From the NCBI GenBank assembly GCA_902543485.1, contig CACBYP010000004.1:12501-76500 (forward strand): 64,000 nt of DNA. Reading direction: 5' to 3'. Shown piece after piece: positions 54,234 through 63,597 of the stretch. The translations under genes were made by a program, and so were the position numbers. The DNA comes from an uncultured Pelagibacteraceae bacterium. GTDB lineage: Bacteria; Pseudomonadota; Alphaproteobacteria; Pelagibacterales; Pelagibacteraceae. Each line of letters opens with the position of its first letter. Position 1 is the stretch's first letter. Below the pieces are notes generated by a model that saw nothing but the letters and a program-made list of their open reading frames with translations, was not told the origin of the DNA and did no database searches.

Positions 54234-55061
54234 ATGAGCATAGAAAATATAATCAATGATGCCTGGGAAAATAGAGACCAAGTAAGTCCTAACTCAGATG
54301 AAAGTTTAAAAAATACTGTTAATCAAATTATTGATGACTTAGATAGTGGCAAAGTCAGAGTAGCAGAAAAAATTAATGGTGAGTGGGTAACACATCAACA
54401 TATAAAAAAAGCAATTATGTTAAGTTTTAGAATGTATCCAATGGAAAATTTAAATGGTCCCTACAGTAGTTGGTATGACAAAGCGCATCTTTTAAAAGGT
54501 AAAACGGCAGGTTGGTCTAAAGAGGACCATGAAAAAGCTGGTTTCAGAATGGTTCCTAATTCTCCAGTGAGAAAAGGATCTTTTGTTGGCAAAAATGCTG
54601 TTTTAATGCCATGCTATGTGAATATAGGAGCATACATTGACGAGGGAACAATGATAGATACTTTTGCAAGAGCTGGTAGCTGTTCTCAAATCGGAAAAAA
54701 TTGTCATATCTCTGCAGGTAGCGGAGTTGGAGGAGTTTTAGAGCCTGCACAGGCATTACCAACAATCATTGAGGACAATGTTTTTTTAGGAGCAATGTCT
54801 GAGGTTGTAGAGGGAGTGATAGTTGGCGAAGGTTCTGTTTTGAGTATGGGGATGTATGTTGGAAAATCAACAAAAATTGTTAATAGGAAAACAGGCGAAA
54901 TAAGTTATGGTAAAATTCCACCATATTCTGTTGTTGTTCCAGGTTCTCTACCAGATAAAAATAATTCAATCGCTCCATCATTATATTGTGCGGTAATAAT
55001 CAAACAAGTAGACGAAAAAACAAGATCAAAGACTTCAATAAATGATCTTTTAAGAGAATAG
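54234..55061 (+). CDS. dapD: 2,3,4,5-tetrahydropyridine-2,6-dicarboxylate N-succinyltransferase
   Basis: DapD succinylates tetrahydrodipicolinate in the lysine/diaminopimelate pathway. The 275-residue protein has the helical N-terminal domain and a left-handed beta helix of hexapeptide repeats (NIGAYIDEGTMIDTFARAG; GVGGVLEPAQALPTIIED). It is 4 bases before dapE, so it is the succinylase route, fed by lysC. Confidence 0.96.
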   Translation: MSIENIINDAWENRDQVSPNSDESLKNTVNQIIDDLDSGKVRVAEKINGEWVTHQHIKKAIMLSFRMYPMENLNGPYSSWYDKAHLLKGKTAGWSKEDHEKAGFRMVPNSPVRKGSFVGKNAVLMPCYVNIGAYIDEGTMIDTFARAGSCSQIGKNCHISAGSGVGGVLEPAQALPTIIEDNVFLGAMSEVVEGVIVGEGSVLSMGMYVGKSTKIVNRKTGEISYGKIPPYSVVVPGSLPDKNNSIAPSLYCAVIIKQVDEKTRSKTSINDLLRE

Positions 55062-55065
55062 ATTA

Positions 55066-56208
55066 ATGAAAACTTATAATGAACTGACGTTAGCTCAAGA
55101 GCTAATAAAATTTCAAACAATTAAAACAGAAGATAAAGGTATTATGAATTTCCTTTCAAGGAAACTCTCATCAATAGGTTTTAAATGTCATATAATAAAG
55201 TCAAAAGGTACAGGCGCTAAACCTGCATTAAATTTATATGCAAAATTTGGTAAATCAAAACCTAACATTAATTATTTGGGTCATACAGATGTTGTTGCTA
55301 ACCTCAATAATTGGGAGTTTCCACCATTTAAAGCAGTAGTAAAAAAAGGATATTTATATGGAAGAGGATCCCAGGACATGAAAGGTAGTGTGGCATGTTG
55401 GATAAGTGCTGTAAGTAATTTTATTACAAATAAAAAATTTAAAGGTTCTATATCAATAATAATTACGGCTGATGAAGAAACTACAGGTCATGGTTGTCCA
55501 GCTGTTATGAAATATTTAAAGAAAAAAAAAGAAAAAATTGATTTTTCGGTAGTAGGCGAACCGTCATCAAATAAATCAGTTGGAGATGAAATCAGGATTG
55601 GAAGAAGAGGTTCTATGAATGGGACAGTAACAGTATACGGAAAAAGTGGACACTCTGCATTTTATGGGACATATATAAATCCATGTACTGCTCTAGCGAA
55701 AATAATATCTAAACTAAAAAGTGTTCAGCTAGACAGAGGAACAAAGTATATGCCGCCATCAAATTTGGAATTTACAAAAATGAATGTGGATAATATATCT
55801 GAAAACGTAGTCCCACAATCTGCAAGTGCTAAATTTAATGTTAGATTTAATTCAACTTATAAATCGACATCTTTGAAAAAAAAACTTAGTAAAATTATTA
55901 ATTTAGTTGCAAAAAAAGAAAATTGCAAAACTAAAATAGATTATAAAGTAAGTGGAGAAGCATTTTACACAGAGCCAAATAAAGAAATTTATATGGTAAA
56001 AAAAGTTGTAAAAAAAATTACAGGTAAAAATGCAAAATTAAATTGTAGAGGTGGCACAAGTGACAGCAGATTTTTAGGCTCAATACCACGTCTTGAGCTT
56101 GGTTTAAGAAATAATACTATTCATATGGTTAATGAAAGAACATCTATCTCAGATTTAAAAAAGTTAACTAAGATTTATAAGAATATTTTACATAATTATT
56201 TCGCTTGA
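55066..56208 (+). CDS. dapE: succinyl-diaminopimelate desuccinylase
   Basis: DapE removes the succinyl group to give LL-diaminopimelate. The 380-residue M20 peptidase-fold protein has metal ligands in GHTDVV (His), GRGSQDMKG (Asp), ADEETTGHG (catalytic Glu pair), VVGEPSS (Glu) and a C-terminal His in NNTIHMVNE. It overlaps the next, deacetylase-like gene by 4 bases. Confidence 0.95.
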   Translation: MKTYNELTLAQELIKFQTIKTEDKGIMNFLSRKLSSIGFKCHIIKSKGTGAKPALNLYAKFGKSKPNINYLGHTDVVANLNNWEFPPFKAVVKKGYLYGRGSQDMKGSVACWISAVSNFITNKKFKGSISIIITADEETTGHGCPAVMKYLKKKKEKIDFSVVGEPSSNKSVGDEIRIGRRGSMNGTVTVYGKSGHSAFYGTYINPCTALAKIISKLKSVQLDRGTKYMPPSNLEFTKMNVDNISENVVPQSASAKFNVRFNSTYKSTSLKKKLSKIINLVAKKENCKTKIDYKVSGEAFYTEPNKEIYMVKKVVKKITGKNAKLNCRGGTSDSRFLGSIPRLELGLRNNTIHMVNERTSISDLKKLTKIYKNILHNYFA

Positions 56209-57134
56209 AAACTGCAATTATAACATCTGAATCTTCGGAAAAACATATAACAGGCGATGGTCATCCAGAGCAACCGAAGAGAGTAGTTTCAATAATTGAT
56301 ACTTTAAAAAAAAATAAAGAACTGCTTTGGGATAAGCCAGATGTTGTTCCTATTGATATTCTTAATATGACTCATTCTGAAGATTATATTAATAATTTAA
56401 AAGACTCATTTCCTAAAAGTGGCTTAAACTTTTTAGATGGTGATACTGTTGTATCACCTGGAAGTAAAGATGCAATATTTCAAGCTGCAGGATCAGCTAT
56501 AAGTGCAATAGATGGAATTGAGAATAAAAAATATAAAAATGCATTTTGTGTAGTACGACCTCCAGGACACCATGCTGAAAAAAACAAATCAATGGGCTTT
56601 TGCTGTATTTCTAATGCAGGTGTTGCTGTTAATTATTTAATAAAAAAATATAATTATAAAAAAATTGCATGTGTAGATTTTGATGTTCATTGGGGAAATG
56701 GAAATTATGATGTAATGTATGACAACAAAAATTCACTTTATATATCAACACATCAATATCCATTTTATCCAGGTGGTGGCTCAGAAAAAGACAAGGGAAA
56801 GTATAATAATTCTCTTAATATACCTCTTCCTGCTGGCACAAATTCTGAGGAGTATTTTAATGCTTATGACAGAGTTTTAGATAGGTTAATTGAATATAAG
56901 CCTGATTACCTAATCTTTTCTGCTGGCTTTGATGCTCACAAGAACGATCCATTAGCTCAATTTGAACTTTCATCCAAAGATTTTTATGAAATAACAAGAA
57001 GAACACTAAAAGCCACTAATAAATTTACTAACGGTAAAGTGGTATCTTTATTAGAAGGTGGATACGACCTAAAAGCACTTGCTGAAAGCGCTAATTATCA
57101 TGTAAATGCATTAACCGAGTCGGAAAATACATAA
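56205..57134 (+). CDS. histone deacetylase family amidohydrolase
   Basis: A 309-residue zinc deacetylase of the class II HDAC/acetylpolyamine amidohydrolase group, starting at TTG. RPPGHHA carries His122-His123; zinc ligands are Asp160 and His162 (DFDVHWGNGN) and Asp243 (AGFDAH); the active Tyr287 is in LEGGYD. The usual DVHHGNGT has Trp163 instead of the second His. Bacterial relatives act on acetyl-polyamines, acetylated proteins or acetoin metabolism. It is coupled to dapE (4-base overlap) and 2 bases before a SET gene. Confidence 0.92.
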   Translation: MKTAIITSESSEKHITGDGHPEQPKRVVSIIDTLKKNKELLWDKPDVVPIDILNMTHSEDYINNLKDSFPKSGLNFLDGDTVVSPGSKDAIFQAAGSAISAIDGIENKKYKNAFCVVRPPGHHAEKNKSMGFCCISNAGVAVNYLIKKYNYKKIACVDFDVHWGNGNYDVMYDNKNSLYISTHQYPFYPGGGSEKDKGKYNNSLNIPLPAGTNSEEYFNAYDRVLDRLIEYKPDYLIFSAGFDAHKNDPLAQFELSSKDFYEITRRTLKATNKFTNGKVVSLLEGGYDLKALAESANYHVNALTESENT

Positions 57135-57136
57135 TC

Positions 57137-57598
57137 ATGAAACTATATAAACAAAAATCATCAAATATTGATAACAGGGGACTGTTTGCATCTAAAAATA
57201 TAAAAAAAGGAACTAAGATCATTTACTACTTAGGTAAAATAATTACAAAAAAACAAACCGAAAATAATCCAAAATTTGATAACGATAAAGCAATTTATCT
57301 TTTTAACTTAAATAATAGATATGATTTAGACGGTGATTTTGCTTACAATACCGCAAGACTTATTAATCACTCTTGTAATCCAAACTGTGAAGTTGAAGGT
57401 AAAGGTTTAAAATTATGGATTAGTTCTATCAAAGATATAAAAAAAAATGAGGAACTAACTTATGATTATGGATTTAGTTTTGATGAAAATTATAAGGATT
57501 TCCCTTGTAAGTGTGGTTCCAAAAATTGTTGTGGTTACATAGTTAGAGAGGGATCAAGATGGAGAATAAAAAAGAAAAAAAAGAAATCTAATAAATAA
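57137..57598 (+). CDS. SET domain protein (putative lysine methyltransferase)
   Basis: A 153-residue SET protein. N-terminal RGLFASKNIKKGTKI (14-28), the pseudoknot motif RLINHSCNPNCE (about 74-85), EELTYDYGF with the catalytic Tyr (about 95-105) and a post-SET zinc cluster CKCGSKNCCGY, as in eukaryotic-type SET enzymes. A Lys-rich tail follows. It would methylate a protein lysine with SAM; the target is unknown. Convergent with truA, overlapping its end by 11 bases. Confidence 0.9.
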   Translation: MKLYKQKSSNIDNRGLFASKNIKKGTKIIYYLGKIITKKQTENNPKFDNDKAIYLFNLNNRYDLDGDFAYNTARLINHSCNPNCEVEGKGLKLWISSIKDIKKNEELTYDYGFSFDENYKDFPCKCGSKNCCGYIVREGSRWRIKKKKKKSNK

Positions 57599-58328
57599 TT
57601 TTCTCAAGATATAAACCATGTGCAGGGGCAATAGGAGCACAATTTTTTCTAGATTTTGATTTAAATATCTTGGTAAATTTTTTTAAGTTCCATTTATTTT
57701 CGCCAAGATATTTTAGTGAACCAACGATAGATCTAACTTGACTCTTAAGAAATGATTTTGACACAAATTGAATTTTTATAACATTTTTAATTTTGGTTAT
57801 TTTTACTTTTTTCATGGTTCTTACCGGACTTTTTGCAGCACAATTAGATGCTCTAAAAGTTGAAAAATCATGAGTTCCAATTAATTTTTTTGCTCCCTTT
57901 TTCATCAATTCAACATCAATTTTTTTTTTAATATGCCACTCTCTGTTAAAATTAATAACTGAAGGAGAAGCATCATTTCTAATTAAGTACGTATACCATC
58001 TTTCTTTTGCAGAATATCTTGAATGAAAAAGTTTATTTTTTTTCTTTATTTTTAGAATAGATATTTTTTTTTTATTTAAAAAGAAGTTTAGTGAATTCAA
58101 TAATTTATCTTTTTGAATAATTTTGTTTGTAGTATCAAAGTGAGCTGATTGCTCTTTAGCATGAACTCCTGTGTCTGTTCGTCCAGATCCATAAATTTTT
58201 ATTTTTTCTTTTAATAGTTTAGATAAGACAATCTCAATATTTTCCTGGATTGACTTACCTTTTTTTTGAATTTGCCAACCATTGTATAAAGTGCCTTCGT
58301 ATTCTATTAGAATCTGATATCTATTCAC
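57588..58328 (-). CDS. truA: tRNA pseudouridine synthase A
   Basis: TruA makes pseudouridine 38-40 in tRNA anticodon arms. The 246-residue protein has the catalytic Asp52 in GSGRTDTGVHA and later FSTFRASN. It overlaps fmt by 8 bases; the def-fmt-truA order is standard in alphaproteobacteria. Confidence 0.95.
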   Translation of the reverse strand: MNRYQILIEYEGTLYNGWQIQKKGKSIQENIEIVLSKLLKEKIKIYGSGRTDTGVHAKEQSAHFDTTNKIIQKDKLLNSLNFFLNKKKISILKIKKKNKLFHSRYSAKERWYTYLIRNDASPSVINFNREWHIKKKIDVELMKKGAKKLIGTHDFSTFRASNCAAKSPVRTMKKVKITKIKNVIKIQFVSKSFLKSQVRSIVGSLKYLGENKWNLKKFTKIFKSKSRKNCAPIAPAHGLYLEKIIY

Positions 58329-59235
58329 TTGTAATTATTGTTCCTTTTCTAAACTTATTCCCTAATAAAAATTCCTTAATTAATTGAGAATTCTTGCCCT
58401 CTTTTTGTATCTCAATGATATTTATTGAATTTTCTCCACATGCTATTGTCATTTGTTCGTCGATTACTTCACCGATTTTTGCTGACTGCTTGTTTATTTT
58501 TGCTTTTAATATTTTATATCTTTTGTTGTTAAGCTCAAACCATGCACCAGGTTTTGGATATAATCCATTTATTTGAGCAATTATTTTACGAGCACTATTA
58601 TTCCAATCTATCTTTCCCTCTATTTTTTGAATTTTCTTTGCGTATGTAGCTTTTGCATGATCTTGCTCTTTAAATATTGCTTCTCCATCTAAAACTTTTT
58701 GCACATTTTCTAAAATTTTTTCTGTACTCAAATAAGATAATTTTTCTGATAAAATTTCTGCATTATCTTGATCAAGAATATCTATTGAATATTTATTACA
58801 TACTGGTCCAGAATCTAATTTTTCATCAATTTTCATAAATGATATACCGGTTTTTTTTTCATTGTTTAAAATCGATCTTTGAATTGGTGCCGCCCCTCTC
58901 CATTTTGGTAATAATGAAGCATGAATATTCAAAAAACCTTTTTTACTTAAATTAAGAATTTTTTTTGAAATTAATTGTCCGTATGCAACAACAATTACAA
59001 GATCTAAATTTAATTCTTTAAGATAGTCAAATTCTTCATCAATTTTTTTTGGAGTTTTAACTTCTAGATTAAGTTCCTCTGCACATATATGAATTGATGA
59101 TTTCGTAAACTTTTGACCTCTATTTGATTTGCTTGGAGGCTGAGTAAATACACATTTAATTTTATATTTTTGATTAATTTTTTTTAGGATAGGCACAGCA
59201 AATTGCGGTGTGCCCATGAATACAATATTTGACAT
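58321..59235 (-). CDS. fmt: methionyl-tRNA formyltransferase
   Basis: Fmt formylates initiator Met-tRNA. The 304-residue protein has FMGTPQFAVP at the start, the active Asn103 and His105 in LNIHASLLPKWRGAAPIQ, and a C-terminal OB-like domain. It abuts def with no gap, so deformylase and formylase are made together. Confidence 0.96.
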   Translation of the reverse strand: MSNIVFMGTPQFAVPILKKINQKYKIKCVFTQPPSKSNRGQKFTKSSIHICAEELNLEVKTPKKIDEEFDYLKELNLDLVIVVAYGQLISKKILNLSKKGFLNIHASLLPKWRGAAPIQRSILNNEKKTGISFMKIDEKLDSGPVCNKYSIDILDQDNAEILSEKLSYLSTEKILENVQKVLDGEAIFKEQDHAKATYAKKIQKIEGKIDWNNSARKIIAQINGLYPKPGAWFELNNKRYKILKAKINKQSAKIGEVIDEQMTIACGENSINIIEIQKEGKNSQLIKEFLLGNKFRKGTIITSE

Positions 59236-59757
59236 TTAAACAACAACTCTATTAGAAGTTTTTTGTTTAGACAATTTTTTTATTATTAAATCTTTTTTGA
59301 TTTTGGATAAATAATCAATTATTAGTTTTCCATCTAAGTGATTTATTTCGTGTTGTAAACATGTTGAGAGTAATCCATCGCAATCCATTTCTTTCTTGTC
59401 ACCATTTTCATCTATATAAGATACGGTACAAATTTCTGGTCTCTCTATCTCAATAAAGGTATTAGGTATTGATAAACAACCTTCCTCATATGTAGACATT
59501 TTTTCACTTAAAGTTTTTATTTGTGGATTAATAAAGCATAAAGGCTTTTTTTCATTTTCATTTTTTGATACATCTAAAACAACTACTCTTTTAAGGATTC
59601 CAACTTGAACTGCTGCTAAACCTATACCGTTGTGATGGTACATAGTTTCAAATAAATCTTTTATGAGTTTTTTTTCATTAACATCAACTTTATTTAATGG
59701 CTCAGATTTTTTTCTAAGAATATCATCAGGTACTGTGATTAGTTCTTTTACTGACAT
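59236..59757 (-). CDS. def: peptide deformylase
   Basis: Def removes the formyl group of nascent proteins. The 173-residue metalloenzyme has GIGLAAVQVG (44-53; most have GLAAPQ), EEGCLSIP with Cys94, and QHEINHLDG with His136, Glu137 and His140. It is the first of def-fmt-truA. Confidence 0.96.
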   Translation of the reverse strand: MSVKELITVPDDILRKKSEPLNKVDVNEKKLIKDLFETMYHHNGIGLAAVQVGILKRVVVLDVSKNENEKKPLCFINPQIKTLSEKMSTYEEGCLSIPNTFIEIERPEICTVSYIDENGDKKEMDCDGLLSTCLQHEINHLDGKLIIDYLSKIKKDLIIKKLSKQKTSNRVVV

Positions 59758-59771
59758 AGTTTATTTATTAT

Positions 59772-61511
59772 TTAGACTTTTAAAGGCAATACTTCTATTA
59801 GAATTTCGTTCCTCAAATCTACATTTTTCAGCTCATTCATAGTTGAAACTAATAAATTCACAGTGTTTATATCTAGATCTTCAAGGTTACTTTCACCAAC
59901 AATATCTACTATTTTAATTAATAATAAGCCTAACTCTCCATTCGATAGCATTTGTTTTATATCAGAGGAAAATTGATAGTTGTATTCATAAAGGTTTGCG
60001 TATTTTTTATCTATTTTTACGCCATCTGATTTAAGCGATTCAATAAGAATCATATCTTTTGTTGAAAAAACATATTTTTTGTTTCTTTTAATTTTTTTTA
60101 AAATATCGTTTGTTTCCTTTTCAGCTTTAGGCAAACTAGTTTTATTTAAAAAGTAATTTAATAATTTTGACTGATGTATTTTTTTATTATTAAATTTTAT
60201 CTTTCTCTCTTTTTTTAACTTGTTGTCGATATGATTTTCATAAAAGGTAGTAAAATTTGAGGGAACATCATCTTTTTTTATTTTTTTTAATATTACTTTG
60301 ATTTCATTATCAAACGCATTATCTAATTTTTTTTTTTGGAAAGATTTATATAGTTCAGACGTCATACTTAATCTTTGCTCGACATCAACAGATAAAAGTA
60401 ATCTTTGATATAATAAAGCTCTGCCCTCATAATCTGGAAGTAGCTTATAAGCATCTTTGGCATTTAATAGTTGTGTTATGTTAAATTGAAATTTTTTATA
60501 TGTATCTAGTAGTTCTCTCTCATCAAATACATTTTCGTGAGTTGCTCTTTCTAATAATCTTAAATCTTCTGGATTTTCAATATCAAAGGAATTTGCATTT
60601 TTAAGAATATTTGACGACGACAAATAACTCCAGATATATCTAGGTGAGTCCATTTTTGGCTCGTAATTAAAATCATTATTTGTTTTATGAGATAAGTGAA
60701 AATATAAAATATTTTCGTCTGAAATTATTTCATCTTTGCTAGCGTAACCCATTAATATATTAAATTTATTTTCAAAAAAAGTGTCTATCTCATCCAACTC
60801 TTTTGACAAATCGAAAAGTAGTTGAGCTTGTTCTTTTTTATCTTCTAGAATTAAACAATAAATTTTAAAATTATTTAGATACTTATCAGTAATAGCACCA
60901 CTAATATTAAATATTTCACATGCTTTTTTTACTTCAGAGTTTGAAAGAAAATATTCTGAATAAAATTTAATCAATTTATTTTTATTTGAAACTTCGGAGT
61001 TATTAATTAAAAATTCTTTAATTAATTCAAAATCTTTTTTGTTTATTAAATGATTAAATTTAAACTCTAAAAATTCCTCTTCAGTAATATTATTTGTAGG
61101 AATATATGAATTTGTAAGTAAAGCTATATCTAATATTTTTTTTGAAAATTCAGATAAATTTCTATTTAAATTTTTATTTAATATACTTTTAATTAACTCA
61201 CCGTCACTGTTCGACCACATGTCAATTTTTAAGCCATTCTGTGCAGGATCATATAATCCTGCTAATTTTATAGTGGATGACTCGATTTCTTTATTTATCA
61301 CTATCTCAGAACTAGATTGAACTGATAATGTTGTATTAGTATTTAGATTATTACTTACGTTTATATTTGAATTAGAATTTTCTTTGTTAATGATGTCTTT
61401 TTTTTCAATTTTCCATATATCGATAGGTTCATTAGCAAAAGAACAAGTACAAAAAAATAAAATTAACGTTAGTTTGGAAATTGTTTTACTTAATTGTTTT
61501 AAAATTTTCAT
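59772..61511 (-). CDS. exported protein of unknown function
   Basis: A 579-residue protein with a clear signal peptide (about 1-26, ending near CSFANE), so it is periplasmic or outer-membrane linked. The rest is mostly helical with Asn/Lys/Glu-rich stretches; helical repeat (TPR-like) packing is possible but no firm motif is seen. Near the N terminus ESSTIKLAGLYDPAQNGLKIDMW may be conserved. It lies before def by 14 bases and follows a small membrane gene with a 26-base overlap. I do not recognise the family. Confidence 0.8.
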   Translation of the reverse strand: MKILKQLSKTISKLTLILFFCTCSFANEPIDIWKIEKKDIINKENSNSNINVSNNLNTNTTLSVQSSSEIVINKEIESSTIKLAGLYDPAQNGLKIDMWSNSDGELIKSILNKNLNRNLSEFSKKILDIALLTNSYIPTNNITEEEFLEFKFNHLINKKDFELIKEFLINNSEVSNKNKLIKFYSEYFLSNSEVKKACEIFNISGAITDKYLNNFKIYCLILEDKKEQAQLLFDLSKELDEIDTFFENKFNILMGYASKDEIISDENILYFHLSHKTNNDFNYEPKMDSPRYIWSYLSSSNILKNANSFDIENPEDLRLLERATHENVFDERELLDTYKKFQFNITQLLNAKDAYKLLPDYEGRALLYQRLLLSVDVEQRLSMTSELYKSFQKKKLDNAFDNEIKVILKKIKKDDVPSNFTTFYENHIDNKLKKERKIKFNNKKIHQSKLLNYFLNKTSLPKAEKETNDILKKIKRNKKYVFSTKDMILIESLKSDGVKIDKKYANLYEYNYQFSSDIKQMLSNGELGLLLIKIVDIVGESNLEDLDINTVNLLVSTMNELKNVDLRNEILIEVLPLKV

Positions 61512-61626
61512 TAGGCAAAATTACTTCTATTTTTTTGTTGGGAGATGGGAAATCAATCTGGCTCAAAACAACAATTGACGAAATTAATATTAAAAAAATT
61601 ATTCCAGCTTTAATTGCAAATTTCAT
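61486..61626 (-). CDS. small single-span membrane protein, 46 residues
   Basis: An open frame of 46 codons starting MKFAIKAGIIFLILISSIVV: one membrane segment (about 7-23) then a short periplasmic-type tail with FPSPNKKIEVILPNENF. Its end overlaps the start of the 579-residue exported protein by 26 bases, suggesting coupled translation. The membrane span and clean frame make chance unlikely. Function unknown. Confidence 0.55.
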   Translation of the reverse strand: MKFAIKAGIIFLILISSIVVLSQIDFPSPNKKIEVILPNENFKTIK

Positions 61627-61722
61627 ATTATGTTATATTCCTTTGTAGTATAATGTTTTAAAAGCATATAATTTTGTAAAATCAAAATAAGACATATTTG
61701 TGTTTTTTCAACTTAGAAATAT

Positions 61723-62247
61723 ATGGAATCAAATAAAAATCTAGTTTTAGTTGGTATGATGGGTTCGGGAAAGACATTAATAGGGAAATTGATTTCTAAA
61801 CAAACCAAACTTAAATTTATTGATATAGATAATAAAATTGAAGAAAAAGAAAAAATGAAAATTGCAGAAATTTTCAAAAAAAAAGGAGAAAAATACTTCC
61901 GTCAATGTGAAGAAGAAATAACATTATCATGTTTAAAAGGTGAGAAACAAATTTTATCACTAGGTGGGGGAGCATATATTAATACTAATATTAGGAAAGA
62001 ATGTAAGAAGAGTTCTTTTAGTTTTTGGTTGAATTGGAAAAAAGATATAATAATTAAAAGAATAAATGGTAGCAAAAAAAGACCTCTGGCTATGATATTA
62101 AGTGAAGCAGATCTAGAGAGACTAATAAATGAAAGAGCTAAAATATATAGTTTGGCAGACTTCACAATAAATTGTGATCAGCTAAATAAAAATGAAATAG
62201 CAAATAAAATTATAAAAAAATATGAAACAAAAAATAATAAAGGTTAG
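61723..62247 (+). CDS. aroK: shikimate kinase
   Basis: AroK phosphorylates shikimate. The 174-residue protein has the P-loop GMMGSGKT (11-18), the shikimate-binding Asp in IDIDNKIEE, GEKYFRQCEEE and LSLGGGAY, and RPLAM near the lid. It overlaps aroB by 26 bases, the usual aroK-aroB pair. Confidence 0.96.
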   Translation: MESNKNLVLVGMMGSGKTLIGKLISKQTKLKFIDIDNKIEEKEKMKIAEIFKKKGEKYFRQCEEEITLSCLKGEKQILSLGGGAYINTNIRKECKKSSFSFWLNWKKDIIIKRINGSKKRPLAMILSEADLERLINERAKIYSLADFTINCDQLNKNEIANKIIKKYETKNNKG

Positions 62248-63337
62248 AACTAAAAGTAAAAATTACGAAGTTCATATTGGTAACAATTTAATTTCAAAAT
62301 TAAGAAATATTTTAAAAAAAAATAAATTATCATTTTCAAAATGTTTAATAGTAATTGACAATAAGATACCAAAAAAATTTAGAACATTGCTCTTAAGAAA
62401 TTTAAAAAATCAAAAAATTTATACTTTAAATTTTAGTGCAAATGAAAAAAACAAAAGTAACTTAAGTATCGATAAAATACATAATGTTTTATTTAAAAAT
62501 AATTTTTATAGAGAAGACTGTATAATTTCATTTGGCGGAGGAATTACAGGAGATGTGGTTGGATATGCTGCCAGCACATTTAAAAGAGGAATAAAATTTA
62601 TTAACATACCCTCCACTTTATTAGCTCAAGTCGACTCTTCAATAGGTGGCAAAACAGGTATTAATAATAAATTTGGAAAAAATCTTGTTGGAAGTTTTTA
62701 TCAGCCAGATTTAGTAATTTCAGATATTAATTTACTACGTACCCTTCCCAAAAGAGAAATTATATGTGGATATGCTGAAATACTAAAAAGCAGTTTAATT
62801 GATAGCAAAAAAAATTTTGTTTTTTTAGATAAAAATTTTAATAGGATTTTAAATCTAAAAGGAAATTTTATAATTAATGCAATTTTAAATAGCTGTTTAT
62901 TAAAAAAAAAAATCATTGAAAAGGATGAAAAAGAAAAAAACTTAAGAAAATCTTTAAATCTTGGTCATACTTTTGCTCATGCATACGAGGCTACTCTTGG
63001 TTACTCAAAAAAATTAAATCATGGAGAAGCTGTTATATTTGGTCTAATGAATGCTGTAAATTTTAGTAAAGAAAAAAAAATTATTTCAAATTCAAATTCA
63101 GAATTAATAAGTAATCATATTAAAAAGATTGAAATAAAAAATAAATATAGAGACCTTTTTAATAAAAGGAAAATTACATCAATTCTTAATTTTATGAAAA
63201 GTGATAAAAAAAATAAATCAGACAGTATAAATTTAATATTAATAAGGAATTTTGGAAAATTAAACCTAAACTATGAGGCCAAATCTGTTGAATTGAACAA
63301 GTTTTTATTTAAAGAATTAAATAAAGCTTATTTGTAA
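62222..63337 (+). CDS. aroB: 3-dehydroquinate synthase
   Basis: AroB cyclises DAHP to 3-dehydroquinate. The 371-residue protein has the NAD site FGGGITGDVVGYAAST, PSTLLAQVDSSIGGKTGIN and metal ligands Glu (GYAEILK), His (LGHTFAHAYE) and His (LNHGEAV). Its stop overlaps the stop of the opposite bolA-like gene by 21 bases. Confidence 0.96.
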   Translation: MKQKIIKVRTKSKNYEVHIGNNLISKLRNILKKNKLSFSKCLIVIDNKIPKKFRTLLLRNLKNQKIYTLNFSANEKNKSNLSIDKIHNVLFKNNFYREDCIISFGGGITGDVVGYAASTFKRGIKFINIPSTLLAQVDSSIGGKTGINNKFGKNLVGSFYQPDLVISDINLLRTLPKREIICGYAEILKSSLIDSKKNFVFLDKNFNRILNLKGNFIINAILNSCLLKKKIIEKDEKEKNLRKSLNLGHTFAHAYEATLGYSKKLNHGEAVIFGLMNAVNFSKEKKIISNSNSELISNHIKKIEIKNKYRDLFNKRKITSILNFMKSDKKNKSDSINLILIRNFGKLNLNYEAKSVELNKFLFKELNKAYL

Positions 63338-63577
63338 AGAATGAATATCAGTTTTCAATTCTTCGCTTAAAATTTTGTAAATTACTTGATTAGACTTAAC
63401 TCTGTTCGTTTTTTTTAATATGTCAGAATTTATTTCTAATTTAATATGAAATTTACCTTTCTGATGTGAATTGTGTTTTAAATGCTTATAAGTGTTGTCA
63501 ATTATCTTTACATCTTTTATAGAAGTATCTTTCAAAAGTTTATTTTCAATTTTTTTTGAAAGTTGATTAATATCCAT
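63317..63577 (-). CDS. BolA family protein
   Basis: An 86-residue BolA-like protein, which with monothiol glutaredoxins handles iron-sulfur clusters and iron sensing. The signature region is DNTYKHLKHNSHQKGKFHIKL with the His ligands; the C terminus IHSLQISF is typical. It is divergent from the J-domain gene by 20 bases, a pairing seen in many alphaproteobacteria. Confidence 0.9.
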   Translation of the reverse strand: MDINQLSKKIENKLLKDTSIKDVKIIDNTYKHLKHNSHQKGKFHIKLEINSDILKKTNRVKSNQVIYKILSEELKTDIHSLQISFI

Positions 63578-63597
63578 TAAACTTGATATTATATAAT

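Noticed and set aside
61384..61578. A 64-codon plus-strand frame
   Set aside because: It is opposite the signal-peptide region of the exported protein and the small membrane protein, which have coherent features.
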